Assembly (NCBI GenBank): GCA_029279945.1
Contig: JAJUHK010000004.1
Location: 1-64,000, forward strand
DNA length: 64,000 nucleotides
Source of the DNA: Pseudidiomarina indica
Lineage (GTDB): Bacteria; Pseudomonadota; Gammaproteobacteria; Enterobacterales; Alteromonadaceae
Reading direction: 5' to 3'
Shown: positions 17,457 to 27,791 of the stretch, in pieces
Numbering within the stretch: the stretch's first letter is position 1
How the letters are laid out: each line of letters begins with the position of its first letter
The notes under the pieces: model-generated
Databases searched by the model: none
Seen by the model: the letters and a program-made list of their open reading frames with translations, nothing else
Told to the model about the DNA's origin: nothing
Made by a program: the position numbers and the translations under genes

Positions 17457-17780
17457 ATGACGACCCAATTCCGTTTAGTAATCTGCAGTTGTCCAAGTAA
17501 AGCGGTCGCCACCGCATTGGCTGATAAGATTTTACGAGCCCGTTATGCGGCCTGCGTGAATATCAGTGCTCCTTCCACGTCCATGTATTGGTGGGAGGAT
17601 CACATTCATGCAGATGAGGAAGTTTTGCTACAAATCAAGACCACTGCAGATCAGCTTGAAGCATTATTTGAATTGATTCAGACTGGGCACCCGTATGATG
17701 TTCCAGAAATCATTGCACTTGACATCACCACCGGCTCGGAAGCCTACCTTAACTGGATACAACAGGTGACACAATCATGA
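17457..17780 (+). CDS. cutA: Divalent cation tolerance protein CutA
   Basis: A 107-residue trimeric PII-like protein linked to copper and divalent-cation tolerance; its exact role is unsettled. It begins TTQFRLVICSCPSK and has the conserved YAACVNISAPSTSMYWWEDH and HPYDVPEIIAL segments. Its stop overlaps the dsbD start by 4 bp (ATGA), so the pair is translationally coupled, a common gammaproteobacterial order. Confidence 0.93.
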   Translation: MTTQFRLVICSCPSKAVATALADKILRARYAACVNISAPSTSMYWWEDHIHADEEVLLQIKTTADQLEALFELIQTGHPYDVPEIIALDITTGSEAYLNWIQQVTQS

Positions 17781-19549
17781 TGTTAAACTCGATTCGCTGG
17801 TTACTTGCCGCCCTTTGTGTTGTTGGATTGATTGCAACGACTGCAGCACAATCGCAATTTAAACTCCAAATCGACGACCCGTTCGCACAACAAACCCAAT
17901 TTTTACCCGTCGACGACGCATTTCAGTTTGATTTTCGCCAGAACGGCAATCAGCTGGTATTGAAGTGGCAAATTGCTGATGGGTATTACATGTACCAGCA
18001 TCGCTTCCTAGTGCAATCGCCAGTGCAGCTGAGTGAGGCTCCAGAATTACCTGAAGGCGAGCCCCATTTTGATGAGTTTTTCGGTGAAACCATCATCTAC
18101 CGTGACGCTGTCGAACTAACCTACTTATTGGCTCAAGCTGAGCCCAATCAAGAATTCGTTATCTCATACCAAGGCTGCGCTGATGCTGGCCTGTGCTATC
18201 CCCCCACCGAAAAAACCATTTATTTAAGTGGCGTGCAAAGTGATGGGCGGCCGGCCATTGACTTCCAACAAGTCGCAGCAAACTCACAACAAATAACGCC
18301 ATCAAGTTTTGTCGATACCATTATTGAGCAACCATTTTGGCTGGTCTTGGTGCTGTTCTTGATCTTTGGTATTGGGTTGGCATTTACACCATGTGTGTTG
18401 CCCATGTACCCAATTATTTCAGCCATTATTATGGGGCAAAATAATGCTGCAGCGGCAACCAACAAACCCCTGAGCACTCGCCGGGCATTCACCCTGAGTT
18501 TCGCTTATGTGCAAGGGATGGCTATTACGTACTCGATTTTAGGTGTCGTCGTTGCGTTAGCCGGGTTACGCTATCAAGCCATGCTGCAACATCCAGCTAT
18601 TTTAGTCACATTAGCAGTCATTTTCGTGCTACTGTCATTCAGTATGTTCGGGTTGTACACCATTCAGTTACCACAACGCTGGCAAAACTACTTGAACCAG
18701 ATAAGCCAAGAGCAACGCGGTGGCGCTCATTCAAGTGTGTTCTTAATGGGGGCTATTTCAGGCTTAATTGCCTCTCCTTGTACGACAGCACCACTGTCTG
18801 GGGTTTTGCTGTTTATCGCACAATCAGGCGACCTGACCATCGGCGCCGCAGTCTTGTATGCTTTGAGTATTGGAATGGGGCTACCACTGTTAGCGTTTGG
18901 GGTGACTGGCGGCAAATTATTACCCAAGGCTGGTGCGTGGATGAATACCATTAAACGCGTTTTTGGTGTTGTACTCTTAGGGGTCGCTTTAGTCCTTGTT
19001 GAGCGTTTAATCCCATACCAAGTTGCCGACTGGTTATGGATCGTCTTTATCGTAGGAAGCCTTGGCTTTCTCATCGTTGCTGATTGGCGCGAATTGCCAC
19101 GTCACATTGCCATACGCTTTGTGGCCGCGTGGGTAGTATTAGGCGGCATCCTGATGTACAGCTGGTGGCCTCAGCCGCATCATAAATTACCATTTATTCA
19201 AGTCCGCACGGTAGCAGAAATTCAAGCTCACCTAGACCAAGCGGCAACGAATAACCAGCTGGTTATGCTCGATTTATACGCCGACTGGTGTGTGGCCTGT
19301 AAAGAGTTTGAACGTGATACGTTTAGCACTGAGGTGGTGGCTGCTGCCACGGCAAACGTCATTTTGTTGCAAGCTGATGTTACCGCTAACACTCCAGATA
19401 ACCATGATATTTTGGCTACGTACCAAGTATTAGGCTTACCATCGATCTTATTTTTTAAGGATAACGCTGAAGTTGAACGTTCACGGGTCACTGGATTTAT
19501 GGCTGCAACGCCATTCGCAGAACACATTGACGCGTTAACAAAACGTTAA
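17777..19549 (+). CDS. dsbD: Thiol:disulfide interchange protein DsbD
   Basis: DsbD carries electrons from cytoplasmic thioredoxin across the inner membrane to periplasmic isomerases and cytochrome maturation proteins. The 590-residue protein has all three modules: a signal peptide and N-terminal immunoglobulin-like domain with CADAGLCYPP, an eight-helix transmembrane core with FTPCVLPMYP and SPCTTAPLSG, and a C-terminal thioredoxin domain with DWCVACKEFE. Every catalytic cysteine pair is intact. It is coupled to cutA. Confidence 0.96.
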   Translation: MMLNSIRWLLAALCVVGLIATTAAQSQFKLQIDDPFAQQTQFLPVDDAFQFDFRQNGNQLVLKWQIADGYYMYQHRFLVQSPVQLSEAPELPEGEPHFDEFFGETIIYRDAVELTYLLAQAEPNQEFVISYQGCADAGLCYPPTEKTIYLSGVQSDGRPAIDFQQVAANSQQITPSSFVDTIIEQPFWLVLVLFLIFGIGLAFTPCVLPMYPIISAIIMGQNNAAAATNKPLSTRRAFTLSFAYVQGMAITYSILGVVVALAGLRYQAMLQHPAILVTLAVIFVLLSFSMFGLYTIQLPQRWQNYLNQISQEQRGGAHSSVFLMGAISGLIASPCTTAPLSGVLLFIAQSGDLTIGAAVLYALSIGMGLPLLAFGVTGGKLLPKAGAWMNTIKRVFGVVLLGVALVLVERLIPYQVADWLWIVFIVGSLGFLIVADWRELPRHIAIRFVAAWVVLGGILMYSWWPQPHHKLPFIQVRTVAEIQAHLDQAATNNQLVMLDLYADWCVACKEFERDTFSTEVVAAATANVILLQADVTANTPDNHDILATYQVLGLPSILFFKDNAEVERSRVTGFMAATPFAEHIDALTKR

Positions 19550-19584
19550 ATCTTGCTGCTAACGGCGGTGATAAGACCAGTATT

Positions 19585-19615
19585 TTGCTGCGTATTTGCA
19601 TTTTTACTCTATAAT
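19585..19615 (+). promoter_or_regulatory. Possible sigma-70 promoter of aroQ-accBC
   Basis: A perfect TATAAT at 19610-19615 lies 31 bp before the aroQ ATG. The best -35 (TTGCTG at 19585-19590) is 19 bp away, which is long, so the -35 assignment is weak. Confidence 0.4.
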
Positions 19616-19646
19616 GCCGAAATATTTCTTGAACTAGGGGTCAAAA

Positions 19647-20159
19647 ATGACCTCTAATATCAATATTGATACGTTCGCAGCAGATCGCAGCATTATGACC
19701 GCAATTAATGATAGAAAATTCCGAGTACTTGTCCTCAATGGTCCTAACTTAAATTTGTTAGGTTCGCGGGAACCTGAAATTTATGGCACGACCACTTTGA
19801 TACAAGTCGAGCAGCGGTTGCAGCATAGCGCTCAAGAACTAGGGTTTGAGCTTGAGTGCTGTCAGGCAAATGCTGAGCACCAGCTCATCGATATCATTCA
19901 TGCCGCCCCACAAACTGGCGTTAATTACATCGTTATTAACCCAGGTGCGTTCGCACACACCAGTATTGCATTACGTGACGCGCTTGCTGGGGTTGCAATA
20001 CCATTTACCGAAATTCATCTTTCCAATATTTATGCTCGCGAAGAGTTTCGTCGGCATTCGTACTTAGCAGATATTGCCGTTGGGGTTATTTGTGGCTTGG
20101 GCGTTCAAGGTTATGAATTAGCGTTGCTCGCAGCAAAACACTACTTAACTGAGCAATAA
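19647..20159 (+). CDS. aroQ: 3-dehydroquinate dehydratase, type II
   Basis: Catalyses the third step of the shikimate pathway, dehydroquinate to dehydroshikimate. The family core starts with [21 protein letters not shown], followed by [32 protein letters not shown] and a late [11 protein letters not shown]. The 170-residue form chosen here carries a 24-residue N-terminal extension compared with usual 145-150 residue enzymes. I kept it because AGGGG lies 6 bp before this ATG, whereas the internal ATG at 19695 has no comparable site. It precedes accB and accC, the common gammaproteobacterial cluster. Confidence 0.95.
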   Translation: MTSNINIDTFAADRSIMTAINDRKFRVLVLNGPNLNLLGSREPEIYGTTTLIQVEQRLQHSAQELGFELECCQANAEHQLIDIIHAAPQTGVNYIVINPGAFAHTSIALRDALAGVAIPFTEIHLSNIYAREEFRRHSYLADIAVGVICGLGVQGYELALLAAKHYLTEQ

Positions 20160-20190
20160 CGAACATCAAACATCGGGGTTAACAACCATT

Positions 20191-20661
20191 ATGGATATTC
20201 GCAAAATCAAGAAACTGATCGAACTTGTTGAAGAATCAGGTATCGCTGAACTAGAAATTACCGAAGGCGAGGAGTCGGTTCGCATTCATCGCGGTGGCCA
20301 GTATAGTGCGCCAGTGCATTATCAATTACCTCCGCAGCCTATGCCAGCAGCTGCTCCAGCGGCAGCTCCAGCAGCAGAACAGCCAGCAGTAGCAGCAGAA
20401 CAGCCAGCAGTAGCAGCAGAGCCTAGCGGTCACCTCGTTCGCTCACCAATGGTTGGTACCTTCTATTCAGCACCAGCACCAGGCGCCAAAGACTTTGTTA
20501 GTGTTGGGCAACAAGTCAAAGTTGGCGATACATTATGTATCGTTGAAGCAATGAAAATGATGAACCATATCGAGTCAGATAAGAGCGGTGTCATCAAACA
20601 AATTCTCGTGGAAAACGGTGAGCCGGTTGAATTTGATCAACCACTTTTTGTCATCGAATAA
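20191..20661 (+). CDS. accB: Biotin carboxyl carrier protein of acetyl-CoA carboxylase
   Basis: AccB carries biotin between the carboxylase and carboxyltransferase in the first step of fatty acid synthesis. The 156-residue protein has a short N-terminal region, a Pro/Ala-rich linker (about 48-78) and the biotinyl domain (82-156) with Lys122 in EAMKMMN as the biotinylation site. The linker contains a perfect 21 bp tandem duplication (20371-20412). It is followed by accC after 24 bp. Confidence 0.97.
   Translation: MDIRKIKKLIELVEESGIAELEITEGEESVRIHRGGQYSAPVHYQLPPQPMPAAAPAAAPAAEQPAVAAEQPAVAAEPSGHLVRSPMVGTFYSAPAPGAKDFVSVGQQVKVGDTLCIVEAMKMMNHIESDKSGVIKQILVENGEPVEFDQPLFVIE
20371..20421 (+). repeat. 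21 bp tandem repeat in the AccB linker
   Basis: Two perfect 21 bp units (20371-20391, 20392-20412) and a partial third encode the repeated AAEQPAV linker. Such in-frame repeats can vary in number without harming the folded domains. Confidence 0.85.
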
Positions 20662-20685
20662 CACATATCGACACAGGACATCGTC

Positions 20686-22035
20686 ATGTTAGATAAGGTA
20701 GTCATTGCCAACCGAGGCGAAATTGCATTGCGTATTCTTCGCGCATGTAAAGAACTCGGTATTAAAACCGTTGCTGTTCACTCTACAGTGGACCGTAACC
20801 TCAAGCATGTGTTGCTAGCAGATGAATCGATCTGTATTGGTAACGCACCTGCAGCAGAAAGCTATTTAAATATTCCGCGCATCATCAGCGCAGCCGAAAT
20901 CACTGATGCAACTGCAATTCATCCAGGTTATGGCTTTTTAGCAGAAAATGCTGATTTCGCCGAACAGGTTGAAAAATCTGGATTCGTTTTTGTAGGTCCA
21001 ACCGCGGATGTCATTCGGTTAATGGGGGACAAGGTTTCGGCTATTGAAGCCATGAAGAAATCAGGTGTTCCTTGCGTACCAGGCTCTGATGGCCCGTTAG
21101 GTGGTGATGATGAAACCAACCTGAACATTGCCAAACGCATTGGTTATCCAGTGATTGTTAAAGCGGCAGGGGGCGGCGGTGGCCGCGGTATGCGCGTTGT
21201 GCGCAAAGAAGAAGAATTACTGAACGCCATTCGCACCACCCAAACCGAAGCCGGAGCGGCATTTGGTAACTCCATGGTATATATGGAGAAATTCTTAGAA
21301 AACCCACGCCACATCGAAATTCAGGTACTAGCTGACGGACAAGGCAATGCGGTTTACTTAGGAGAACGTGATTGCTCGATGCAACGGCGCCACCAAAAAG
21401 TAGTTGAAGAAGCGCCAGCTCCAGGTATTACGCCAGAAATGCGTCAGTTCATCGGTGAACGCTGTGTGAAAGCCTGTCTTGAAATCGGCTATCGCGGTGC
21501 TGGTACCTTCGAATTCTTGTATGAAAACGGCGAGTTTTATTTCATCGAAATGAACACCCGTATTCAGGTGGAACACCCTGTTACAGAAATGATTACCGGC
21601 ATTGATTTAATCAAAGAACAACTGCGTATTGCTGCGGGTCAGCCGTTGTCCATTTCACAAGAAGATGTGGTCATTCGCGGACATGCTATTGAATGCCGCA
21701 TCAACGCCGAAGATCCAGCGACATTCATCCCCTCACCAGGCTCAATTAATCGTTTCCACTCGCCAGGTGGTTTGGGTGTACGTTGGGATTCGCATGTCTA
21801 TGCCGACTATAAAGTCCCACCTAACTACGATTCTATGATTGGTAAGCTAATCACTTACGGTGAAAATCGTGATGTTGCTATCGCACGAATGCGTAATGCC
21901 TTAAATGAACTCATTATTGAGGGTATTAAGACCAACGTGCCATTGCAGAAAGACATCATGGCAGATGAAAACTTCCAACAAGGTGGCACTAACATTCACT
22001 ACCTTGAGAAGAAACTCGGTATGGGTGGTCATTAA
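20686..22035 (+). CDS. accC: Biotin carboxylase subunit of acetyl-CoA carboxylase
   Basis: ATP-dependent carboxylation of AccB-biotin. The 449-residue ATP-grasp enzyme begins [20 protein letters not shown] and has the glycine-rich [11 protein letters not shown] lid, [19 protein letters not shown], and [15 protein letters not shown] with the catalytic Glu and Arg region. Length and motifs are standard. prmA follows after only 5 bp, and the group is probably one transcript from aroQ. Confidence 0.98.
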   Translation: MLDKVVIANRGEIALRILRACKELGIKTVAVHSTVDRNLKHVLLADESICIGNAPAAESYLNIPRIISAAEITDATAIHPGYGFLAENADFAEQVEKSGFVFVGPTADVIRLMGDKVSAIEAMKKSGVPCVPGSDGPLGGDDETNLNIAKRIGYPVIVKAAGGGGGRGMRVVRKEEELLNAIRTTQTEAGAAFGNSMVYMEKFLENPRHIEIQVLADGQGNAVYLGERDCSMQRRHQKVVEEAPAPGITPEMRQFIGERCVKACLEIGYRGAGTFEFLYENGEFYFIEMNTRIQVEHPVTEMITGIDLIKEQLRIAAGQPLSISQEDVVIRGHAIECRINAEDPATFIPSPGSINRFHSPGGLGVRWDSHVYADYKVPPNYDSMIGKLITYGENRDVAIARMRNALNELIIEGIKTNVPLQKDIMADENFQQGGTNIHYLEKKLGMGGH

Positions 22036-22040
22036 GCTTC

Positions 22041-22922
22041 ATGCCTTGGATTCAACTTACCGTTTCTGCACCAGAGCGGCATGCGCCCCATGTGGGCGAC
22101 ATGCTCGCTGGTAATGGTGCCATGGCTGTTACCTACCGTGATGCACAAGATAACCCTATTTTTGAGCCACCGATAGGTGAGGCGGTGTACTGGCAAGAAA
22201 CACTTGTGACTGGGTTATTCCCTGCCGAAACCGACCTCGCACCAATCATTGCTAATCTTGCTAAATCCAGTTACTTCAAGAACGGATTAAATTACAAAAC
22301 CGATCAACTGGAGGATAAAGATTGGGAACGGGAATGGATGGATAATTTCCATCCCATTCAGTTCGGTCAACGGCTCTGGGTGTGTCCAAGTTGGCGTGAA
22401 ATTCCGGATCCTAAGGCAGTAAACATCATGCTCGACCCTGGCATGGCATTTGGTACGGGTACCCACCCCACCACGGCACTATGTCTCGGCTGGCTAGACG
22501 GTCAAGAATTGCAGAACAAAACCGTGGTTGATTTTGGCTGCGGCTCAGGCATCTTAGCCATAGGTGCGCTATTGCTAGGCGCCAAGCGAGCCATAGGTAT
22601 CGATATTGACCAACAAGCACTGCTCGCAAGTAAAGAGAATGCCGCACGTAACGGTGTTGCAAATCAGCTAGAAGTGTATTTACCAAGCCAACAGCCGAGC
22701 TTACGAGCTGATGTGGTCCTGGCGAATATTTTAGCTGGCCCACTCAGGGAGTTGGCGCCCGTGATTAGCGATTATGTCGCACCAGGTGGTGAGTTGGTCA
22801 TGTCGGGAATTCTTGAACGGCAAATCAATGCCGTACAAAATGCGTATGCAGATCTCTTTGAATTTAGCCCGGCTAAAATCAAAGAAGGCTGGGTGATGCT
22901 ACACGCAAAACGCAAACAGTAA
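22041..22922 (+). CDS. prmA: Ribosomal protein L11 methyltransferase
   Basis: PrmA trimethylates ribosomal protein L11 using SAM. The 293-residue protein has the N-terminal substrate-recognition domain and the Rossmann domain with VVDFGCGSGILAIGALLLGA, preceded by MAFGTGTHPTT, and DVVLANILAGPL as motif IV. It lies 5 bp after accC. Confidence 0.96.
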   Translation: MPWIQLTVSAPERHAPHVGDMLAGNGAMAVTYRDAQDNPIFEPPIGEAVYWQETLVTGLFPAETDLAPIIANLAKSSYFKNGLNYKTDQLEDKDWEREWMDNFHPIQFGQRLWVCPSWREIPDPKAVNIMLDPGMAFGTGTHPTTALCLGWLDGQELQNKTVVDFGCGSGILAIGALLLGAKRAIGIDIDQQALLASKENAARNGVANQLEVYLPSQQPSLRADVVLANILAGPLRELAPVISDYVAPGGELVMSGILERQINAVQNAYADLFEFSPAKIKEGWVMLHAKRKQ

Positions 22923-22950
22923 GTACCGACCGATTTGTCAAGAGCAAAAA

Positions 22951-23000
22951 GTACAAAAAAGGCGGCTTTTGTACAAATTACAGCCTTTCATTTAGCCGCC
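22951..23000 (+). promoter_or_regulatory. Two overlapping hairpins between prmA and dusB
   Basis: GTACAAAA (22951-22958) pairs with TTTTGTAC (22967-22974) around GGCGGC. The GGCGGCT beginning at 22961 can instead pair with AGCCGCC (22994-23000). The two folds are mutually exclusive. It may be a terminator of the acc operon or a leader structure for dusB-fis. Confidence 0.4.
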
Positions 23001-23046
23001 AAATTCCCTAAAATTTCCCACCTTTGAGTTGCACAGTTTTTAACCG

Positions 23047-24012
23047 ATGCGGATCGGCACATTTCAACTAACAAACCCAGTTATTCTTGCCCCTATGGCA
23101 GGGGTCACAGATCAACCCTTCCGACGGCTATGCCATGAGTTGGGGGCTGGGCTGACGGTGTCTGAAATGTTATCCAGCAATCCGCTCGTGTGGGATACCA
23201 AGAAATCACGTGACCGCATGGATTACAGTGATGATTTTGGCATCCGTGCTGTGCAAATTGCAGGGTCAGAACCCGAATTGATGGCGGCAGCGGCGCAGTA
23301 TCAGGTTGAACTGGGAGCGCAAATTGTCGATATCAATATGGGCTGTCCTGCCAAAAAGGTTAATAAGAAATTAGCTGGCTCGGCGTTACTCCAGCACCCT
23401 GATTTAGTGGCTGAGATTATTTCAGCTGTGGTCGCTGCAGTCGACGTGCCCGTTACTCTAAAAATACGCACAGGCTGGGATCCTGAACATCGCAATGGTG
23501 TTGCAATAGCCCAATTGGCTGAACGGTTGGGTATACAATCATTAGCTGTTCATGGGCGTACCCGCGCCTGTATGTACAAAGGTAACGCAGAATATGACAC
23601 AATAAAGGCCATCAAAGCCGCTGTCCGTATTCCCGTGATTGCCAATGGTGATATTACGTCACCCCAAAAGGCCAAACAGGTCCTTGAGTATACCGGTGCC
23701 GATGCCATCATGATTGGCCGCGGTGCCCAAGGGAATCCGTGGCTGTTTCGTGAGGTTGCTCATTACTTAGCAACCGGTGAACAGCTACCACCGCCAACCA
23801 CCGATGAAGTTCGTCAAACCGTTATACGGCATGTCTGCGAACTGCATGACTATTACGGTGATTACAGCGGTGTACGAATTGCCCGAAAACATGTGGGCTG
23901 GTACTTACACCAGCACCTGCCCACTTCAGATTTTCGTCGGGTGTTTGTTGGTATCGAAAGTGCCAATGAACAAATCCAAGCCCTGACGGAGTTTTTTGCA
24001 ACAGTAAACTAG
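23047..24012 (+). CDS. dusB: tRNA-dihydrouridine synthase B
   Basis: A flavoprotein that reduces uridine to dihydrouridine in tRNA D-loops. The 321-residue TIM barrel begins [26 protein letters not shown] and has the catalytic-cysteine segment [29 protein letters not shown] and [14 protein letters not shown] for FMN binding. It is directly followed by fis, the classic dusB-fis operon. Confidence 0.97.
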   Translation: MRIGTFQLTNPVILAPMAGVTDQPFRRLCHELGAGLTVSEMLSSNPLVWDTKKSRDRMDYSDDFGIRAVQIAGSEPELMAAAAQYQVELGAQIVDINMGCPAKKVNKKLAGSALLQHPDLVAEIISAVVAAVDVPVTLKIRTGWDPEHRNGVAIAQLAERLGIQSLAVHGRTRACMYKGNAEYDTIKAIKAAVRIPVIANGDITSPQKAKQVLEYTGADAIMIGRGAQGNPWLFREVAHYLATGEQLPPPTTDEVRQTVIRHVCELHDYYGDYSGVRIARKHVGWYLHQHLPTSDFRRVFVGIESANEQIQALTEFFATVN

Positions 24013-24030
24013 AAGAGATAGAGCGCACCT

Positions 24031-24324
24031 ATGTTTGATCAAAACGCTAATCGTGATCCGATTTCTCCCTTTACAACAATCGGTAACAACTCGCAGCCGA
24101 AGCCGTTACGTGATTCTGTAAAGCAGGCCTTAAACTCATTTTTAAAGCAATTAGATGGTCACGATCCTGAAGAACTCTATGAACTGGTTCTTGCCGAGGT
24201 GGAAGCACCTTTATTAGAAGAAGTAATGACCTATACTCGTGGTAACCAAACGCGTGCGGCGACCATGTTAGGCATTAACCGCGGCACACTACGCAAGAAG
24301 CTGAAAAAATACGGCATGAACTAA
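24031..24324 (+). CDS. fis: Nucleoid-associated protein Fis
   Basis: A DNA-bending growth-phase regulator. The 97-residue protein ends with the Fis HTH ([19 protein letters not shown], then [18 protein letters not shown]), as in the family. Sequence and position 18 bp after dusB agree. In enterobacteria the dusB-fis promoter is strongly growth-rate regulated; this is family knowledge and not seen here. A terminator hairpin follows. Confidence 0.97.
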   Translation: MFDQNANRDPISPFTTIGNNSQPKPLRDSVKQALNSFLKQLDGHDPEELYELVLAEVEAPLLEEVMTYTRGNQTRAATMLGINRGTLRKKLKKYGMN

Positions 24325-24337
24325 TATGCCGCCGGAA

Positions 24338-24366
24338 AAAGAGCGCCTTGTGTGCTCTTTTTTTCT
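24338..24366 (+). terminator. Terminator of dusB-fis
   Basis: AGAGC and GCTCT flank a short loop, followed by a T-rich run (TTTTTTTC). Confidence 0.75.
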
Positions 24367-24394
24367 TTGATGAATTCAAAAAGGTAACGCAATC

Positions 24395-25963
24395 ATGCAA
24401 CATCGTCCTATTCAACGCGCCCTCTTAAGTGTTTCTGATAAGACCGGAATCGTCGAATTCGCCCAAGCTTTGGTGCAACGAGGCGTGGTGATTCTGTCAA
24501 CTGGTGGTACCGCAAAACTATTACGCGATAAGCAAATTCCGGTCACTGACGTGTCTGAACATACTGGACAAGCAGAAATTATGGATGGTCGGGTAAAAAC
24601 CCTTCACCCGAAGATTCATGGTGGCATATTAGGCCGGCGCGATCTCGACCAAGCAGTCATGGCTGAGCAAGATATTGCCCCAATCGACCTTGTTGCGGTA
24701 AACCTGTACCCGTTCGCTGAAACTGTAGCTGACCCCAATTGCACCCATGAGCAAGCGGTTGAAAATATCGATATTGGCGGGCCAACCATGGTGCGGGCAG
24801 CAGCTAAAAATCACCGTGACGTTGCTATTGTCGTTAATACCGGTGATTATAATCGCGTGATTGCAGAGATGGATGCCAATCAAAACAGTTTAACCTTTGA
24901 AACACGCTTTGATTTGGCCGTCAAAGCCTTCGAGCATACCGCCCAATACGATGGCATGATTGCCAATTATTTCGGCGCGCGGTTACCTGCTCATAACAGC
25001 CCCTTCCCGCGCACCTTCAACATGCAGTTCATCAAGCAACAAGACTTACGTTACGGTGAAAACAGCCACCAACAGGCAGCGTTTTACGTTGAGCCGAGCC
25101 CGCGTGAAGCCTCTGTGGCTACGGCGGTTCAACTACAAGGCAAAGAACTCTCTTACAACAACATCGCAGATACCGATGCTGCACTGGAATGCGTCAAGTC
25201 ATTTGCCGAGCCTGCTTGTGTCATTGTCAAACATGCTAATCCTTGTGGTGTGGCTATTGGGGATAACCTGTTAGCTGCATATGAGCGTGCCTTTAGCACT
25301 GACCCAACATCAGCCTTTGGCGGCATCATTGCGTTTAATCGTGAGCTTGATGAAGCAACTGCCAAAGCTATTATCGACCGTCAGTTTGTCGAGGTGATCA
25401 TTGCTCCAGTGGTCAGTGCAGCAGCACGTGCAATCGTCGCAACGAAAGCTAATGTGCGCCTACTTGAATGCGGCCAGTGGCCGGCTGAACGCTCGCCAAG
25501 CTGGGATTACAAGCGCGTGAATGGTGGCTTGTTATTACAAGACAATGATTTAGGCAATATTACGGCTGATGACTTAAAAGTAGTGACCAAAAAGCAACCA
25601 ACCGAAGCCCAGTTAAAGGACTTACTCTTTTGCTGGAAAGTTGCTAAATTCGTGAAATCCAATGCTATCGTGTATGCTCGCGATGGTATGACGATCGGTG
25701 TTGGAGCAGGCCAAATGAGCCGTGTTTATAGTGCCAAAATTGCCGGTATCAAAGCTGCGGACGAGAATTTAATCGTTACTGGTTCAGTGATGGCTTCAGA
25801 TGCCTTCTTCCCATTCCGGGACGGTATTGATGCAGCTGCAGAAGCAGGTATTGCAGCGATTATTCAGCCTGGCGGTTCAATCCGTGATGATGAAGTTATT
25901 GCTGCTGCTGATGAACATGGGATTGCCATGGTATTTACTGGCATGCGTCATTTCCGCCATTAA
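24395..25963 (+). CDS. purH: Bifunctional AICAR transformylase / IMP cyclohydrolase
   Basis: Performs the last two steps of IMP synthesis. The 522-residue protein has the N-terminal cyclohydrolase ([41 protein letters not shown]) and the C-terminal transformylase ([37 protein letters not shown]). It is followed by purD after 22 bp, as in many gammaproteobacteria. No clear PurR box was found in the short upstream gap. Confidence 0.98.
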   Translation: MQHRPIQRALLSVSDKTGIVEFAQALVQRGVVILSTGGTAKLLRDKQIPVTDVSEHTGQAEIMDGRVKTLHPKIHGGILGRRDLDQAVMAEQDIAPIDLVAVNLYPFAETVADPNCTHEQAVENIDIGGPTMVRAAAKNHRDVAIVVNTGDYNRVIAEMDANQNSLTFETRFDLAVKAFEHTAQYDGMIANYFGARLPAHNSPFPRTFNMQFIKQQDLRYGENSHQQAAFYVEPSPREASVATAVQLQGKELSYNNIADTDAALECVKSFAEPACVIVKHANPCGVAIGDNLLAAYERAFSTDPTSAFGGIIAFNRELDEATAKAIIDRQFVEVIIAPVVSAAARAIVATKANVRLLECGQWPAERSPSWDYKRVNGGLLLQDNDLGNITADDLKVVTKKQPTEAQLKDLLFCWKVAKFVKSNAIVYARDGMTIGVGAGQMSRVYSAKIAGIKAADENLIVTGSVMASDAFFPFRDGIDAAAEAGIAAIIQPGGSIRDDEVIAAADEHGIAMVFTGMRHFRH

Positions 25964-25985
25964 TTATTAAGAGACGAGAACTTCC

Positions 25986-27272
25986 ATGAATGTATTGATC
26001 ATTGGCGGCGGCGGTCGCGAACATGCCCTAGCATGGAAAGTAGCGCAATCACCACGAGTAGCACGAGTGTTTGTTGCGCCAGGTAATGCGGGGACTGCCG
26101 CAGAACAAGGCATCGAAAATGTTGCGATTGCTGCTGATGATATTGATGCGTTGCTGGCGTTTGCCCAGTCGCAACAAATTGGTTTAACCATTGTGGGGCC
26201 TGAGGCACCATTGGTCCTTGGTGTAGTCGACCGCTTTCGAGCTGCTGGTTTAACCATCTTTGGTCCAACCCAAGCAGCGGCACAGTTAGAAGGCTCTAAA
26301 GCCTTTAGCAAAGACTTTTTAGCACGGCATAACATCCCTACGGCGACCTATGCCACATTTACTGATATCGACGCAGCGAAAGCCTATGTTGCCAAGCAAG
26401 GAACCCCAATTGTAATCAAAGCAGACGGGTTAGCTGCTGGCAAAGGCGTCATCATCGCCCAATCGCGAGCTGAAGCATTTGCTGCCATCGACGATATGTT
26501 AGCTGGTAACCGTTTTGGTACTGCGGGCAGTCGCGTGGTGATTGAAGAGTTTCTCGTCGGTGAAGAGGCGAGCTTTATTGTCATGGTTGACGGAGAAACG
26601 GCCCTGCCATTTGCTTCGAGCCAGGATCATAAAGCCCGTGACAATGGTGACCAAGGTCCAAATACAGGTGGCATGGGTGCCTATTCACCAGCCCCAATTG
26701 TGACGCCAGAAATTCATGATTGGGTCATGCAACATGTGATCGAACCAACCGTCGTTGGTATGCGTGCCGAAGGTCATCCATATACTGGATTTCTTTACGC
26801 CGGATTAATGATTACCCCTGATGGTACTGCCAAAGTGTTGGAATATAACTGTCGTTTTGGCGACCCAGAAACCCAGCCGATTATGCTGCGGTTAAACTCA
26901 GACCTAGTCGAATTGTGCCTAGCCGCTTGTGCTGGTCAGCTGGCTGGACAGCACATTGAGTTTGATCCACGCGCCACTGTTGGGGTGGTTATGGCCGCTG
27001 GTGGCTATCCTGATGACTACGCTAAGGGCGATGTGATTCATGGTATTGACGCTGCCGAAACCACTGGCGCAAAAGTGTTTCATGCTGGAACTAAGCGTGA
27101 TGAACAAGGCCAGTTAGTAACGGCAGGAGGCCGGGTGCTGTGCGTTACCGCGATTGGAAATACAGTAACTGAAGCACAACAACGAGCGTATGCTGCCGTT
27201 GCTAAAATTGATTGGCGCAATGTCTACTACCGTACCGATATTGCCCATCGTGCCATTAATCGGAATGCCTAA
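25986..27272 (+). CDS. purD: Phosphoribosylamine-glycine ligase
   Basis: Joins glycine to phosphoribosylamine, the second step of de novo purine synthesis. The 428-residue ATP-grasp enzyme begins MNVLIIGGGGREHALAWK, has KADGLAAGKGVI in the lid, DHKARDNGDQGPNTGGMGAYSP, and EYNCRFGDPETQ for metal binding. It forms an operon with purH. Confidence 0.98.
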   Translation: MNVLIIGGGGREHALAWKVAQSPRVARVFVAPGNAGTAAEQGIENVAIAADDIDALLAFAQSQQIGLTIVGPEAPLVLGVVDRFRAAGLTIFGPTQAAAQLEGSKAFSKDFLARHNIPTATYATFTDIDAAKAYVAKQGTPIVIKADGLAAGKGVIIAQSRAEAFAAIDDMLAGNRFGTAGSRVVIEEFLVGEEASFIVMVDGETALPFASSQDHKARDNGDQGPNTGGMGAYSPAPIVTPEIHDWVMQHVIEPTVVGMRAEGHPYTGFLYAGLMITPDGTAKVLEYNCRFGDPETQPIMLRLNSDLVELCLAACAGQLAGQHIEFDPRATVGVVMAAGGYPDDYAKGDVIHGIDAAETTGAKVFHAGTKRDEQGQLVTAGGRVLCVTAIGNTVTEAQQRAYAAVAKIDWRNVYYRTDIAHRAINRNA

Positions 27273-27287
27273 CCCAGTGGGTTAGGC
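27267..27287 (+). terminator. Perfect hairpin overlapping the purD stop
   Basis: GCCTAACCC and GGGTTAGGC form a 9 bp stem with a 3-base loop; the purD stop codon lies in the left arm. No T run follows, so it may be a processing or weak termination signal. Confidence 0.45.
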
Positions 27288-27300
27288 TATCGACTCTCGA

Positions 27301-27666
27301 TTAATCTTCAACGACCAAATCGTCGTCATCTCCACCCGAAAGTTCAAGGGCATCATCGGTATAGCGGCTACGGCCATACATACTGCCTACTTTCGGGCGA
27401 TTAATTCGCGCTTGGTACTTTGACCAGGCTTTCTCAATCGGAGTTTCTGCTGCCTTTTCACCTCGAGCAACTGCTAGCAATGACTGCTCTTCTGCTGATT
27501 CTGGCTCTAACTCACCACTCATCAATGCCGCAATCAGACTACCATGCTTACTGAGGAGTTCGCTTTCGCGAATTGAAAAATCTCCTGAACGGGCAAAGCC
27601 GTACGGGTAATTTTTGAAGTCATTAAATGGCTTTTTGATGATTTGCTCACGGTTAACAGTCGCCAT
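27301..27666 (-). CDS. maoP: MaoP/YifE family protein (DUF413)
   Basis: A 121-residue protein with the DUF413 pattern: NYPYGFARSGDFSIRESELLSKHG, then AWSKYQARINRPK, and an acidic C-terminal tail. E. coli YifE was named MaoP because, with the maoS site, it organises the Ori macrodomain; I assign the name by similarity recalled from memory. It converges on purD. No partner gene is nearby. Confidence 0.82.
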   Translation of the reverse strand: MATVNREQIIKKPFNDFKNYPYGFARSGDFSIRESELLSKHGSLIAALMSGELEPESAEEQSLLAVARGEKAAETPIEKAWSKYQARINRPKVGSMYGRSRYTDDALELSGGDDDDLVVED

Positions 27667-27791
27667 TGTGTGTCTTTCCTCCAGACCAACAACTACAGGT
27701 AAAAGATAACGCCTTTTGCGTCAGTGACGATATAGAGGCGAATGACCCTAAAGTCAATATATTTATTTCGTTTTACCTGAAAATGACGATT

